Positions 25,567 to 33,486 of a stretch of 64,000 bases of DNA are shown in pieces. The translations under genes and the position numbers were made by a program. The stretch is from Nocardioides sambongensis. GTDB lineage: Bacteria > Actinomycetota > Actinomycetes > Propionibacteriales > Nocardioidaceae. How positions within the stretch are numbered: the first letter of the stretch is position 1; each line of letters starts with the position of its first letter. The DNA is taken from the NCBI RefSeq assembly GCF_006494815.1, contig NZ_CP041091.1, positions 3,672,501 through 3,736,500 on the forward strand, written 5' to 3'. The notes below the pieces were generated by a model. It saw only the letters and a program-made list of their open reading frames with translations. It was not told the DNA's origin and ran no database searches.

Positions 25567-27564
25567 TCAGTCCTCGGTGGAGGTGGACTGGCCGGCGGAG
25601 ATCAGGTCCATGATCGAGGCGTCGGCCAACGTCTGGGTGTCACCGATCTCGCGCTTCTCGGCGACGTCGCGGAGCAGGCGGCGCATGATCTTGCCCGAGC
25701 GGGTCTTGGGGAGCTCGGGGACGATCATGATCTCGCGCGGCTTGGCGATCGGGCCGATCTCGCGGCGGACGTGGTCGGAGAGCTCCTTGACGATCTCCGG
25801 CCCACCGTCCCCGGCCTCCTCGCGGAGGATCACGTAGGCGACCACGGCCTGGCCGGTGTCGGGGTCGGTGGCGCCGACCACGGCGGACTCGGCGACCTTC
25901 GGGTGCGAGACCAGGGCCGACTCGATCTCGGTGGTGGAGAGCCGGTGGCCGGACACGTTCATCACGTCGTCGACCCGGCCGAGCACCCAGATGTCCCCGT
26001 CGGTGTCCTTCTTCGCGCCGTCGCCGGCGAAGTAGAAGCCCTGCTTCCGGAACCGCGACCAGTAGGTGTCGACGTAGCGGTCGTCGTCGCCCCAGATGGT
26101 GCGCAGCATGGACGGCCACGGCTTGGTGACCACCAGGTAGCCGCCGGACCCGTTCGGCACCGAGTTGCCCTCGTCGTCGACCACGTCGGCGCTGATCCCG
26201 GGGATCGCGGTCATCGCGGAGCCGGGCTTGCCCGCGGTGACGCCGGGGAGCGGGGAGATCATCACCGCGCCGGTCTCGGTCTGCCACCAGGTGTCCACCA
26301 CCGGGGTGCGGTCGCCGCCGATGACGTGGCGGTACCAGACGTAGGCCTCGGGATTGATCGGCTCGCCCACCGAGCCGAGGATCCGCAGGCTCGACATGTC
26401 GAACCGGTCCGGCACGTCGGGTCCCTGCTTCATGAACGACCGGATCGCGGTGGGCGCGGTGTAGAAGAGGGTGACCTTGTAGTCGGCGATGATCTGCCAC
26501 CAGCGGCCCCGCTCGGGGGAGTCCGGGGTGCCTTCGTAGAGCACCTGGGTGACACCGTTGGCCAGCGGTCCGTAGACGATGTAGGAGTGGCCGGTGACCC
26601 AGCCGATGTCGGCGGTGCACCAGTAGACGTCCGTCTCCGGCTTGAGGTCGAAGACCGCGTTGTGGGTGTAGGCGGCGCCGGTCAGGTAGCCACCGGTGGT
26701 GTGCAGGATGCCCTTCGGCTTGCCCGTGGTGCCGGAGGTGTACATGACGTAGAGCGGGTGCTCGGAGTCGAACGCCTCGCAGGCGTGCTCGGTCGAGGCG
26801 GAGCCGACCGCGTCGTGCCACCACACGTCGACGGCGTCGTCCCAGCCGTTCTCGCCCAGGTCCTGCCCGGTACGACGCACCACCAGCACCTTCTCGACCT
26901 TGTCGGTCTTGGTGCGGGCCTCGTCCACGGCCGGCTTCAGCGCGGAGGGGGCGCCGCGGCGGTAGCCGCCGTCGGCAGTGACCACGACCTTGGCGCCGCA
27001 GTCGTCGATCCGGGAGGCCAGCGCGTCGGCGGAGAAGCCGCCGAAGACCACGGTGTGGGGGGCGCCGAGGCGGGCGCAGGCCAGCATCGCGACGATCGCC
27101 TCGGGGATCATCGGCATGTAGATCGCGACCCGGTCGCCGGTGCCGACGCCGAGGTCGGTCAGCGCGTTGGCGGCCTGGGAGACCTCGTCCTTCAGCTGCG
27201 CGTAGGTGATGTCACGGGTGTCGTCGACCGGCTCGCCGACCCAGTGGATGGCGACCTTGTCGCCGTTGCCGGCCTCGACGTGCCGGTCCACGCAGTTGTA
27301 GGAGGCGTTCAGCGTGCCGCCGACGAACCACTTTGCGAACGGCGCGTTCGACCAGTCGAGCACCTGGTCCCACTTCTTGTCCCAGGAGAGGCGCTCGGCC
27401 TGGGTGGCCCAGAAGGCGTCGGAGTCGGCGGCGGCCTCGTCGTAGGCGTCCGCCTTCACGTTGGCCTCGGCCGCGAGCGCGGCGGGCGGCTCGAACCGAC
27501 GGTCCTCCTTGAGCAGGTTCGCAAGGGTCTGCTCGGTCTGGCTCGGGGTGGACTGGTCGCTCAC
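25567..27564 (-). CDS. acs: Acetyl-CoA synthetase
   Basis: 665 residues from GTG 27564 (GGAG precedes it); a longer in-frame start at 27606 has no ribosome site. Adenylation motif [11 protein letters not shown] lies at about 275-285, and the acetylation-sensitive Lys625 in RSGKIMRR near the C-terminus. The enzyme makes acetyl-CoA from acetate via acetyl-AMP, with catalysis by the ANL-fold domain rotation. It sits next to actP and a DUF485 gene, together forming acetate uptake and activation functions, all on the minus strand. Likely controlled post-translationally by acetylation of the Lys. Confidence 0.95.
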   Translation of the reverse strand: MSDQSTPSQTEQTLANLLKEDRRFEPPAALAAEANVKADAYDEAAADSDAFWATQAERLSWDKKWDQVLDWSNAPFAKWFVGGTLNASYNCVDRHVEAGNGDKVAIHWVGEPVDDTRDITYAQLKDEVSQAANALTDLGVGTGDRVAIYMPMIPEAIVAMLACARLGAPHTVVFGGFSADALASRIDDCGAKVVVTADGGYRRGAPSALKPAVDEARTKTDKVEKVLVVRRTGQDLGENGWDDAVDVWWHDAVGSASTEHACEAFDSEHPLYVMYTSGTTGKPKGILHTTGGYLTGAAYTHNAVFDLKPETDVYWCTADIGWVTGHSYIVYGPLANGVTQVLYEGTPDSPERGRWWQIIADYKVTLFYTAPTAIRSFMKQGPDVPDRFDMSSLRILGSVGEPINPEAYVWYRHVIGGDRTPVVDTWWQTETGAVMISPLPGVTAGKPGSAMTAIPGISADVVDDEGNSVPNGSGGYLVVTKPWPSMLRTIWGDDDRYVDTYWSRFRKQGFYFAGDGAKKDTDGDIWVLGRVDDVMNVSGHRLSTTEIESALVSHPKVAESAVVGATDPDTGQAVVAYVILREEAGDGGPEIVKELSDHVRREIGPIAKPREIMIVPELPKTRSGKIMRRLLRDVAEKREIGDTQTLADASIMDLISAGQSTSTED

Positions 27565-27674
27565 GGTGCTCTCCTGCTCGATGGACGATCGAAGGTGCGG
27601 TGCCACAGATCACACTAGGACCCCGGTGGATTCCGGTCACCCGGGGTCGGACCGCGACGGTGCGGGGGATGGAT

Positions 27675-27717
27675 CAGGGGCGATGGGGTCCGGGTCTCCC
27701 CGGCCCCACCGCCCCTG
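27675..27717. terminator. Long hairpin downstream of actP
   Basis: A 19-pair stem with one mismatch and one bulge around a 4-nt loop (CAGGGGCG arm and its complement at the base), 25 bases after the actP stop on the minus strand. It probably terminates actP transcription before acs. Confidence 0.65.
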
Positions 27718-27741
27718 GTCACTGGTGGGTCGTGCGGTGGA

Positions 27742-29451
27742 TCAGACGTCGCCCTGGGCGTGCTTGGCGACGAGGTCGGTGCGACCGGGGTAGCGGATCT
27801 CCTCGACCAGCTCCTGCATCGTCGCCGACGGCTTGGTGGTGAACTGCGAGACCACGATGGTCACCGCGAAGTTCACCAGCATGCCGATGAAGCCGAAGCC
27901 GACCGGTGCGATGTCGAGGATCGGGTCCTTGCCCAGGAAGAACCATGCGGACTCCGACGGCAGCGTCCAGACGAAGTACGCCGCGGTGATCGCGAGACCG
28001 ACCGCCATACCGGCGGCCGCGCCGGCGGCCGTGCACTTCTTCCAGAAGATCCCGAGCACCAGGATCGGGAAGAAGCTCGCTGCCGCGAGGCCGAACGCCA
28101 GTGCCACCACTTGTCCGGCGAACCCGGGCGGGTTGATGCCGAGCCAGCCGGCCACGAGGACAGCGACGGCCATCGAGATCCGGGCGACCAGCAGCTGCCG
28201 CTTCTCGGGGGCCGCCGGGTTGATCCGCTTGTGGTAGACGTCGTTGGCGACCGCCGAGGAGATCACCAGCAGCAGACCCGAGGCCGTCGACAGTGCGGCC
28301 GCCAGGCCGCCCGCCGCCACCAGGCCGACGATCGGAGCGGGCAGGCCGCCGATCTCCGGCGAGGCCAGCACCAGGATGTCGTTGTTGATCAGCACCTCGT
28401 TGCCGGCGCTGCCGGCGAAGTCGATCGCGCCGTTGCCGTTGAGGTCGACGATGGCGCCTCCGTCCACGCCGGTGATCAGGCCGACGTCGGCCCACTTGTC
28501 GAACCAGGACTGGTCCGCCAGCGTTCCGGCCGAGGACGTCTGCAGGATGTTGTACTTCGCGAACGCCGCCACGGTGGGAGCGGTGGTGTAGAGCAGGGCG
28601 ATGAAGAAGATCGCCCACAGCGCCGAGTAGCGCGCCGCCCGCACGTTCTTGGCCGTGTAGAACCGGACGATCACGTGCGGCAGGCCCGCCGTACCGAACA
28701 TCAGGGTCGCGGTCAGCAGGAACATGTTGAACTGGCCGGACCCGGTCAGTGCGTCGGTGTAGGAGCCGAAGCCCAGCTCGGACTGGAGACCCTCGAGCTC
28801 GGCCAGGATCTGGCCGAAGCCGACCTGGGGCAGCGGCCAGTCGGTGATCTTGGCCGAGATCGCGACCGCCGGGATCAGGTAGGCCACGATCAGCACGGAG
28901 TACTGGCAGACCTGGGTCCAGGTGATGCCCTTCATGCCGCCGAGGACGGCGTAGAAGAGCACGATCGCCATGCCGATCAGCACACCGACCTCGGTGTCGA
29001 CCTGCAGGAAGCGGCCGAACACGACGCCGACACCGGCCATCTGGCCGACCACGTAGGTCAGCGAGACGACGATCGCGCAGACCACCGCGATCAGCCGGGC
29101 GGTCTCGTTGTAGCGGTCGCCGACGAAGTCCGGGATCGTGTACTTGCCGAACTTGCGCAGGTACGGCGCGAGGAGCAGCGCCAGCAGCACGTAGCCGCCG
29201 GTCCACCCCATCAGGTACGCCGACCCGCCGTAGCCGTTGTAGGCCAGCGCGATCAGGCCGGCCATGGAGATGAACGACGCGGCGCTCATCCAGTCCGCGG
29301 CGATGGCGGCGCCGTTGGCCGGGGCCGGGATGCCGCCGCCGGCGACGTAGAAGCCGGAGGTGTCGGAGACCCGGCTGGCGTAGGCGACGTAGATGTAGAC
29401 GCTGAAGGTGAGGACGACGAAGACGAGCGTCCAGACTTGGATCTCGCTCAC
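27742..29451 (-). CDS. actP: Cation/acetate symporter
   Basis: 569 residues from GTG 29451. A sodium:solute symporter (SSS, SLC5) protein with about 13 membrane segments; WMSAASFISMAGLIALAYNGYGG and LMGWTGGYVLLALLLAPYLRKFG are family hallmarks. Acetate is the likely substrate given acs alongside and the DUF485 partner. A periplasmic-side insertion at about 305-345 contains NGNGAIDFAG. It is translationally coupled: the DUF485 gene stop overlaps its GTG. Confidence 0.9.
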   Translation of the reverse strand: MSEIQVWTLVFVVLTFSVYIYVAYASRVSDTSGFYVAGGGIPAPANGAAIAADWMSAASFISMAGLIALAYNGYGGSAYLMGWTGGYVLLALLLAPYLRKFGKYTIPDFVGDRYNETARLIAVVCAIVVSLTYVVGQMAGVGVVFGRFLQVDTEVGVLIGMAIVLFYAVLGGMKGITWTQVCQYSVLIVAYLIPAVAISAKITDWPLPQVGFGQILAELEGLQSELGFGSYTDALTGSGQFNMFLLTATLMFGTAGLPHVIVRFYTAKNVRAARYSALWAIFFIALLYTTAPTVAAFAKYNILQTSSAGTLADQSWFDKWADVGLITGVDGGAIVDLNGNGAIDFAGSAGNEVLINNDILVLASPEIGGLPAPIVGLVAAGGLAAALSTASGLLLVISSAVANDVYHKRINPAAPEKRQLLVARISMAVAVLVAGWLGINPPGFAGQVVALAFGLAAASFFPILVLGIFWKKCTAAGAAAGMAVGLAITAAYFVWTLPSESAWFFLGKDPILDIAPVGFGFIGMLVNFAVTIVVSQFTTKPSATMQELVEEIRYPGRTDLVAKHAQGDV

Positions 29452-29732
29452 GAGTGGTGCACCTCGCCCTCGTAGTCGTCGACGTCGATGCCGTACTTCT
29501 TGTCGAGCTTGTCCATCCGCCACACGTAGATGGCGATGAGGGCCACGAACACCAGGATCGAACCCTGGTTGGCGAACCAGAAGCCGAGCGGGAACCCGCC
29601 GATCTCGATGTTGTTCAGGGCGTCGGCGAAGAAGATCCCGGCCCCGAAGGAGACCAGGGCCCAGATCGCCAGCAGCACACTCATCAGTCGTACGTTCTGG
29701 CGCCAGTAATCCCGGCGCGCTTGCTCATCCAC
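29448..29732 (-). CDS. DUF485 membrane protein, actP partner
   Basis: 94 residues from GTG 29732, preceded by GGAGGG. Two membrane segments (LMSVLLAIWALVSFGAGIFF and ILVFVALIAIYVW) and the FPLGFWFANQGS loop identify the DUF485 family, which is regularly found directly before actP-type symporters. The gene's stop overlaps the symporter start. Its role is unproven but is presumed to be an accessory subunit. Confidence 0.88.
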   Translation of the reverse strand: MDEQARRDYWRQNVRLMSVLLAIWALVSFGAGIFFADALNNIEIGGFPLGFWFANQGSILVFVALIAIYVWRMDKLDKKYGIDVDDYEGEVHHS

Positions 29733-30045
29733 GGCACCCTCCACAGGTCGGTCGCGCGTCGCGGGGTCCCGGGTTGTGACCTCCGCCACCGATGAGGCAA
29801 GCAATCGGCGAACAGCGGGGTCAAGACGAATCTGTGGCCCCGGTCACACTTTGCGCCGAGCGGGCCGTATTGCGCGCCGAGTGGGCACTGGGCGCCGACA
29901 GCGCGCCGAGAGCGGTCGTTTTCGACCGCTCGTCGCGTGTTTGCGACCGCTCGTCGTGCCGGGGGTGCCGTTGAGGGGGCCGTCGGGCGCGCGGAGCCGC
30001 CGTCGGGGGCTGCGTGAGGCGCGTCACGCCGGTTACCGTCGCTCC
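29733..30045. promoter_or_regulatory. Gene-free region upstream of the acetate operon, with repeats
   Basis: About 310 bases without a convincing gene. Four copies of GCGCCGA(G/C) occur at 29853, 29874, 29892 and 29903. The 13-bp direct repeat CGACCGCTCGTCG occurs at 29923-29935 and 29944-29956, and GAGCGGTCG with its complement makes a 9-bp hairpin with a TTTT loop at 29910-29931. This looks like an array of regulator half-sites for the divergent acetate and membrane-protein genes. The protein is unknown. Confidence 0.4.
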
Positions 30046-30480
30046 ATGGCGACCACGCAGCCCGGGAACCGGATCTCCCTCGTCCCCTCCAACCGCGCCC
30101 GGCAGCCGATGCATCCCGCGCGGAAGCGGCTGATCATCGCGGTGCTGCTGGTCGGCGTGGGCTCGTTCCTCCCGTGGATCTACGTGGGCGGTGTCCCGAA
30201 GTCGGGCGCGCTCGGCCCCGGCCTGTGGACCTTCTACGGCGCGATGCTCGGTCTCGCCGGGGTGCTCCTCCCGTTCCACAAGGTCGGTGCGGTGCACGCC
30301 GGGCTGATGGCGGCCGCGGCGATCGCGGTGCCGGCGTGGCAGGTGCTGCACCTGGTCGGCCTGGTCGGCCTCGCCGGCTGGATGCCGGGCCCCGGTCTGG
30401 TGATGGTCTTCGGTGGCGGCGTGGTCGCGATCGGCTGCGCGGTGCGGCTCTACCGGGCGCCGGCACCGACGGCCGCCTGA
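30046..30480 (+). CDS. Small four-helix membrane protein, unknown function
   Basis: 144 residues from ATG 30046. Four membrane segments are evident (RLIIAVLLVGVGSFLPWIYV, LWTFYGAMLGLAGVLLPF, HAGLMAAAAIAVPAWQVL and PGLVMVFGGGVVAIGCAVRL), with a short basic N-terminus. The WIYVGGVPKSG loop lies on the outside if the N-terminus is cytosolic. I do not recognise a named family. It is monocistronic: divergent from the acetate operon and followed by a perfect hairpin. Confidence 0.65.
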   Translation: MATTQPGNRISLVPSNRARQPMHPARKRLIIAVLLVGVGSFLPWIYVGGVPKSGALGPGLWTFYGAMLGLAGVLLPFHKVGAVHAGLMAAAAIAVPAWQVLHLVGLVGLAGWMPGPGLVMVFGGGVVAIGCAVRLYRAPAPTAA

Positions 30481-30493
30481 ACGACTGCGACGC

Positions 30494-30522
30494 GTGCCCC
30501 GGGCGGTCCCCGCCCGGGGCAC
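30494..30522 (+). terminator. Perfect GC-rich hairpin terminator
   Basis: GTGCCCCGGGCGG, TCC loop, and exact complement: a 13-bp stem with a 3-nt loop, 14 bases after the preceding stop. It separates that gene from the siderophore promoter. Confidence 0.8.
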
Positions 30523-30620
30523 CGTCATGTCCGCGCGCTCTCCTGTCCGCGCAGCGTCAGGTCGGCTGCGCTGTGAGGATCACCACGTGGACCCCGGGTG
30601 ACAGACGCGACCGAGACTGG

Positions 30621-30639
30621 TTAGGTCAGGCTTACCTAT
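30621..30639. promoter_or_regulatory. IdeR/DtxR iron box
   Basis: TTAGGTCAGGCTTACCTAT matches the 19-bp consensus TTAGGTTAGGCTAACCTAA at 16 of 19 positions with intact inverted-repeat symmetry in the half sites. It sits 22 bases upstream of the first siderophore gene. DtxR/IdeR bound to iron would repress the operon. This is the strongest regulatory site in the window. Confidence 0.88.
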
Positions 30640-30661
30640 CTCGGACCACCAGGAGCTCGCT

Positions 30662-32164
30662 GTGCCCCGACCACCGTTGCACCACGTCTTCCACCCGGAG
30701 AACGCGGACCACTACGAAGCCACCGTGCGGACCGGCCTCCAGCACCTGCTCGGTCATCTGGACCGGGTCGATGGGCCCTCGCGCGGCACCACGCCCGCCG
30801 AGGCCGAGGCGCGGGTCGCCGCGGTCGACCTGGACACCCCGCTGGGCGACCTGGACGGCGTGCTCGCGGAGATGTCGCACCTCTGGCTCGACGACGCCGT
30901 CTGGTTCCACGAGCCGGCCTACGCCGCGCACCTGAACTGCCCGGTCGTCGTACCGGCGCTGCTGGCCGAGCTCTTCGTGGCCTCGGTGAACAGCTCGCTG
31001 GACACCTTCGACCAGAGTGTCGGCGGGACCTACATGGAGCGTCGCCTGATCGAGTGGACCGCCGAGCGGATCGGCTTCGGCGCCTCGGCGGACGTGCTGG
31101 CCAGTGCCGAGGAGCGGCCGGACGGCATCTTCACCTCCGGCGGCACCCAGTCCAACCTGCAGGCGCTGCTGCTGGCCCGCGGGCGGATGCAGCGGGTGCC
31201 CGCGGAGCGGTTGCGCATCTTCGCCTCCGCCGACGGCCACTTCTCGGTGCAGAAGGCGGCCCGGATGCTCGGTCTGGGCGACATCGCCGTGGTGAGCGTG
31301 CCGGTCGACGCCGACCACCGGATGGACCCGGCCGCCCTGGAGCGCTCGCTGGCCGCGAGCACCTCGCTGGGTCTGGCGCCGATGGCGATCGTGGCCACCG
31401 CCGGCACCACCGACTTCGGCGCCATCGACCCGCTGCCGGCGATCGCGGACCTGGCCCGCGCCTACGACACCTGGCTGCACGTGGACGCCGCCTACGGCGG
31501 CGGCCTGCTGGTCTCGCCCACCCGTCGCGGCCTGCTGGACGGCATCGACCGGGCCGACTCGGTCACCGTCGACTACCACAAGACCTTCTTCCAGCCGGTC
31601 TCCTCCAGCGCGCTGATCGTGCGGGACGTCTCGCTGCTGGCGCCGGTCACCTGGCACGCGGACTACCTCAACCCGCGCGACGCGCAGACCCCCAACCAGG
31701 TGGACAAGTCGATCCAGACCACGCGCCGCTTCGACGCCCTCAAGCTCTGGCTGACGCTGCGCACGATGGGACCCGACCTGATCGGCGAGTACGTCGACAC
31801 CGTGATCGAGCTCGCCGCCGAGGTGTACGCCCGCGCGGTGGAGCTGCCCGGACTGGAGTTCGTCGCGGCGCCCTCGCTGAGCACCCTGGTGTTCCGCTAC
31901 GTCCCGCCGGGCGCGCAGGGCGTGGCGGCGCCCGTGCTGGACGAGCAGGTGCTGGCGCAGCTCAACAACGGCGTCCGCGGTGCGCTCTACGCCTCCGGCG
32001 CGGCGATGGTGGCGGCCACCAAGGTCGAGGGCCGCCAGTACCTCAAGCTCACCCTGCTCAACCCGATGGCGACCGCCGAGGACATCCTCGGCGTGCTCGA
32101 CCTGGTCCGCGATCACGGCGCCCGGATCGCCGCCGAGCTGCCCCGGGTGGAGGTGGCCCGATGA
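30662..32164 (+). CDS. PLP-dependent group II decarboxylase of the siderophore operon (DesA-like)
   Basis: 500 residues from GTG 30662 (AGGAG upstream). PLP lysine is Lys307 in VTVDYHKTFF; the cofactor Asp lies in WLHVDAAYGGGLL; TSGGTQSNLQALLLAR is another family motif. It matches DesA-type lysine decarboxylase or a diaminobutyrate/ornithine decarboxylase, giving cadaverine or putrescine as the hydroxamate backbone. The chain length of the diamine cannot be read from sequence. First gene under the iron box; its stop overlaps the next start. Confidence 0.85.
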   Translation: MPRPPLHHVFHPENADHYEATVRTGLQHLLGHLDRVDGPSRGTTPAEAEARVAAVDLDTPLGDLDGVLAEMSHLWLDDAVWFHEPAYAAHLNCPVVVPALLAELFVASVNSSLDTFDQSVGGTYMERRLIEWTAERIGFGASADVLASAEERPDGIFTSGGTQSNLQALLLARGRMQRVPAERLRIFASADGHFSVQKAARMLGLGDIAVVSVPVDADHRMDPAALERSLAASTSLGLAPMAIVATAGTTDFGAIDPLPAIADLARAYDTWLHVDAAYGGGLLVSPTRRGLLDGIDRADSVTVDYHKTFFQPVSSSALIVRDVSLLAPVTWHADYLNPRDAQTPNQVDKSIQTTRRFDALKLWLTLRTMGPDLIGEYVDTVIELAAEVYARAVELPGLEFVAAPSLSTLVFRYVPPGAQGVAAPVLDEQVLAQLNNGVRGALYASGAAMVAATKVEGRQYLKLTLLNPMATAEDILGVLDLVRDHGARIAAELPRVEVAR

Positions 32165-33486
32165 CCGCCCCCGGCACGGGCCACGTGCACGACTTCGTCG
32201 GCATCGGCCTCGGTCCGTTCAACCTCGGGCTGGCCGCGCTGGCCGACCCGCTGCGCGAGTCCGGCGAGCTGGACGGGGTGTTCCTCGAGGCCCGCGACCG
32301 CTTCGACTGGCACCCCGGGATGCTGCTCGCCGACGCCACCCTCCAGGTGCCGTTCCTGGCCGACCTGGTGACGATGGCCGACCCCACCTCGCGCTGGTCG
32401 TTCCTCAACTACCTCAAGGAGTCCGGCCACCTCTACCCGTTCTACATCCGGGAGAGCTTCTACCCGCTGCGCCGCGAGTACGACGACTACTGCCGCTGGG
32501 CGGCGGAGCGGATCGGCGGCATCCGGTTCGGCCAGCGCGTCACCGCCGTGGAGCACGACGGCTCGGCCTACCTGGTGCGCAGCGCCACCGGCGAGGTCGT
32601 CCGCGCTCGCCGGGTGGTCCTCGGCATCGGCACCTCCCCCCGGATCCTGGACTGCGTCCGGGCGGCGGGCGGGCCGGCGGTGCACTCCGCGGACTACCTG
32701 GCCCACAAGGAGACGCTGCAGCAGCAGGAGTCGATCACCGTGGTGGGCAGCGGCCAGAGCGCCGCCGAGATCTATCACGACCTGCTCAGCGAGGCGCCCG
32801 ACCACGGCTACGAGCTGACCTGGCTGACCCGGAGCCCCCGGTTCTTCCCGATGGAGTACACCAAGCTCACCCTCGAGATGACCTCTCCGGAGTACGCCGC
32901 CTACCACCGCCGGCTGCCCGAGGAGACCCGCGACCGGCTCGGCCGCGAGCAGCGGCACCTCTACAAGGGGATCAGCGGCGACCTGATCGACGCGATCTTC
33001 GACCTGCACTACGCGCAGCGGGTCAACGGGCACGGCCCGCGCACCACCCTGCTCACCCACACCGCGGTCACCGGCGCCCGCTGGCGCGCCGGCGGCTACG
33101 ACCTCGAGCTGCACCACACCGAGACCGGGGAGGACTTCGGGCTGCGCACCGGCGGCCTGGTCCTGGCCACCGGGTACGCCGCCACCGAGCCGTCGTTCCT
33201 GGCCCCCGTCGAGGGCCGGATCCGTCGCGACGCCCGCGGCCGCTACGACGTGGCCGGCAACTACTCCGTCGACCTCGAGCGCGGCGAGCTGTTCGTGCAG
33301 AACGCCGAGGAGCACACCCACTCGCTGATCGCACCCGACCTCGGGATGGGCGCCTACCGGAACTCGGTGATCCTGGCCGCCCTGACCGGTCGGGAGGTCT
33401 ACCCGATCGAGAAGTCCATCGCGGTGCAGACGTTCGGGGTGCCCGACCGGCTGCGCCGACCCCAGCACGTGGAGGCGAACCGATGA
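32161..33486 (+). CDS. L-lysine/ornithine N-monooxygenase-like flavoprotein (DesB-like)
   Basis: 441 residues, start overlapping the upstream stop by four bases. FAD-binding GIGLGPFNLGLAALA, an NADPH-binding VVGSGQSAAEIYHDLL and the ATGYA motif identify the siderophore N-hydroxylating monooxygenases (IucD/SidA/DesB group). The substrate would be cadaverine or putrescine, N-hydroxylated before acylation. Intact catalytic features throughout. Confidence 0.9.
   Translation: MTAPGTGHVHDFVGIGLGPFNLGLAALADPLRESGELDGVFLEARDRFDWHPGMLLADATLQVPFLADLVTMADPTSRWSFLNYLKESGHLYPFYIRESFYPLRREYDDYCRWAAERIGGIRFGQRVTAVEHDGSAYLVRSATGEVVRARRVVLGIGTSPRILDCVRAAGGPAVHSADYLAHKETLQQQESITVVGSGQSAAEIYHDLLSEAPDHGYELTWLTRSPRFFPMEYTKLTLEMTSPEYAAYHRRLPEETRDRLGREQRHLYKGISGDLIDAIFDLHYAQRVNGHGPRTTLLTHTAVTGARWRAGGYDLELHHTETGEDFGLRTGGLVLATGYAATEPSFLAPVEGRIRRDARGRYDVAGNYSVDLERGELFVQNAEEHTHSLIAPDLGMGAYRNSVILAALTGREVYPIEKSIAVQTFGVPDRLRRPQHVEANR

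Noticed and set aside
30046..30480. Siderophore exporter as part of the siderophore operon
   Set aside because: It has only four membrane segments, ends in its own perfect terminator, and lies upstream of the iron box.
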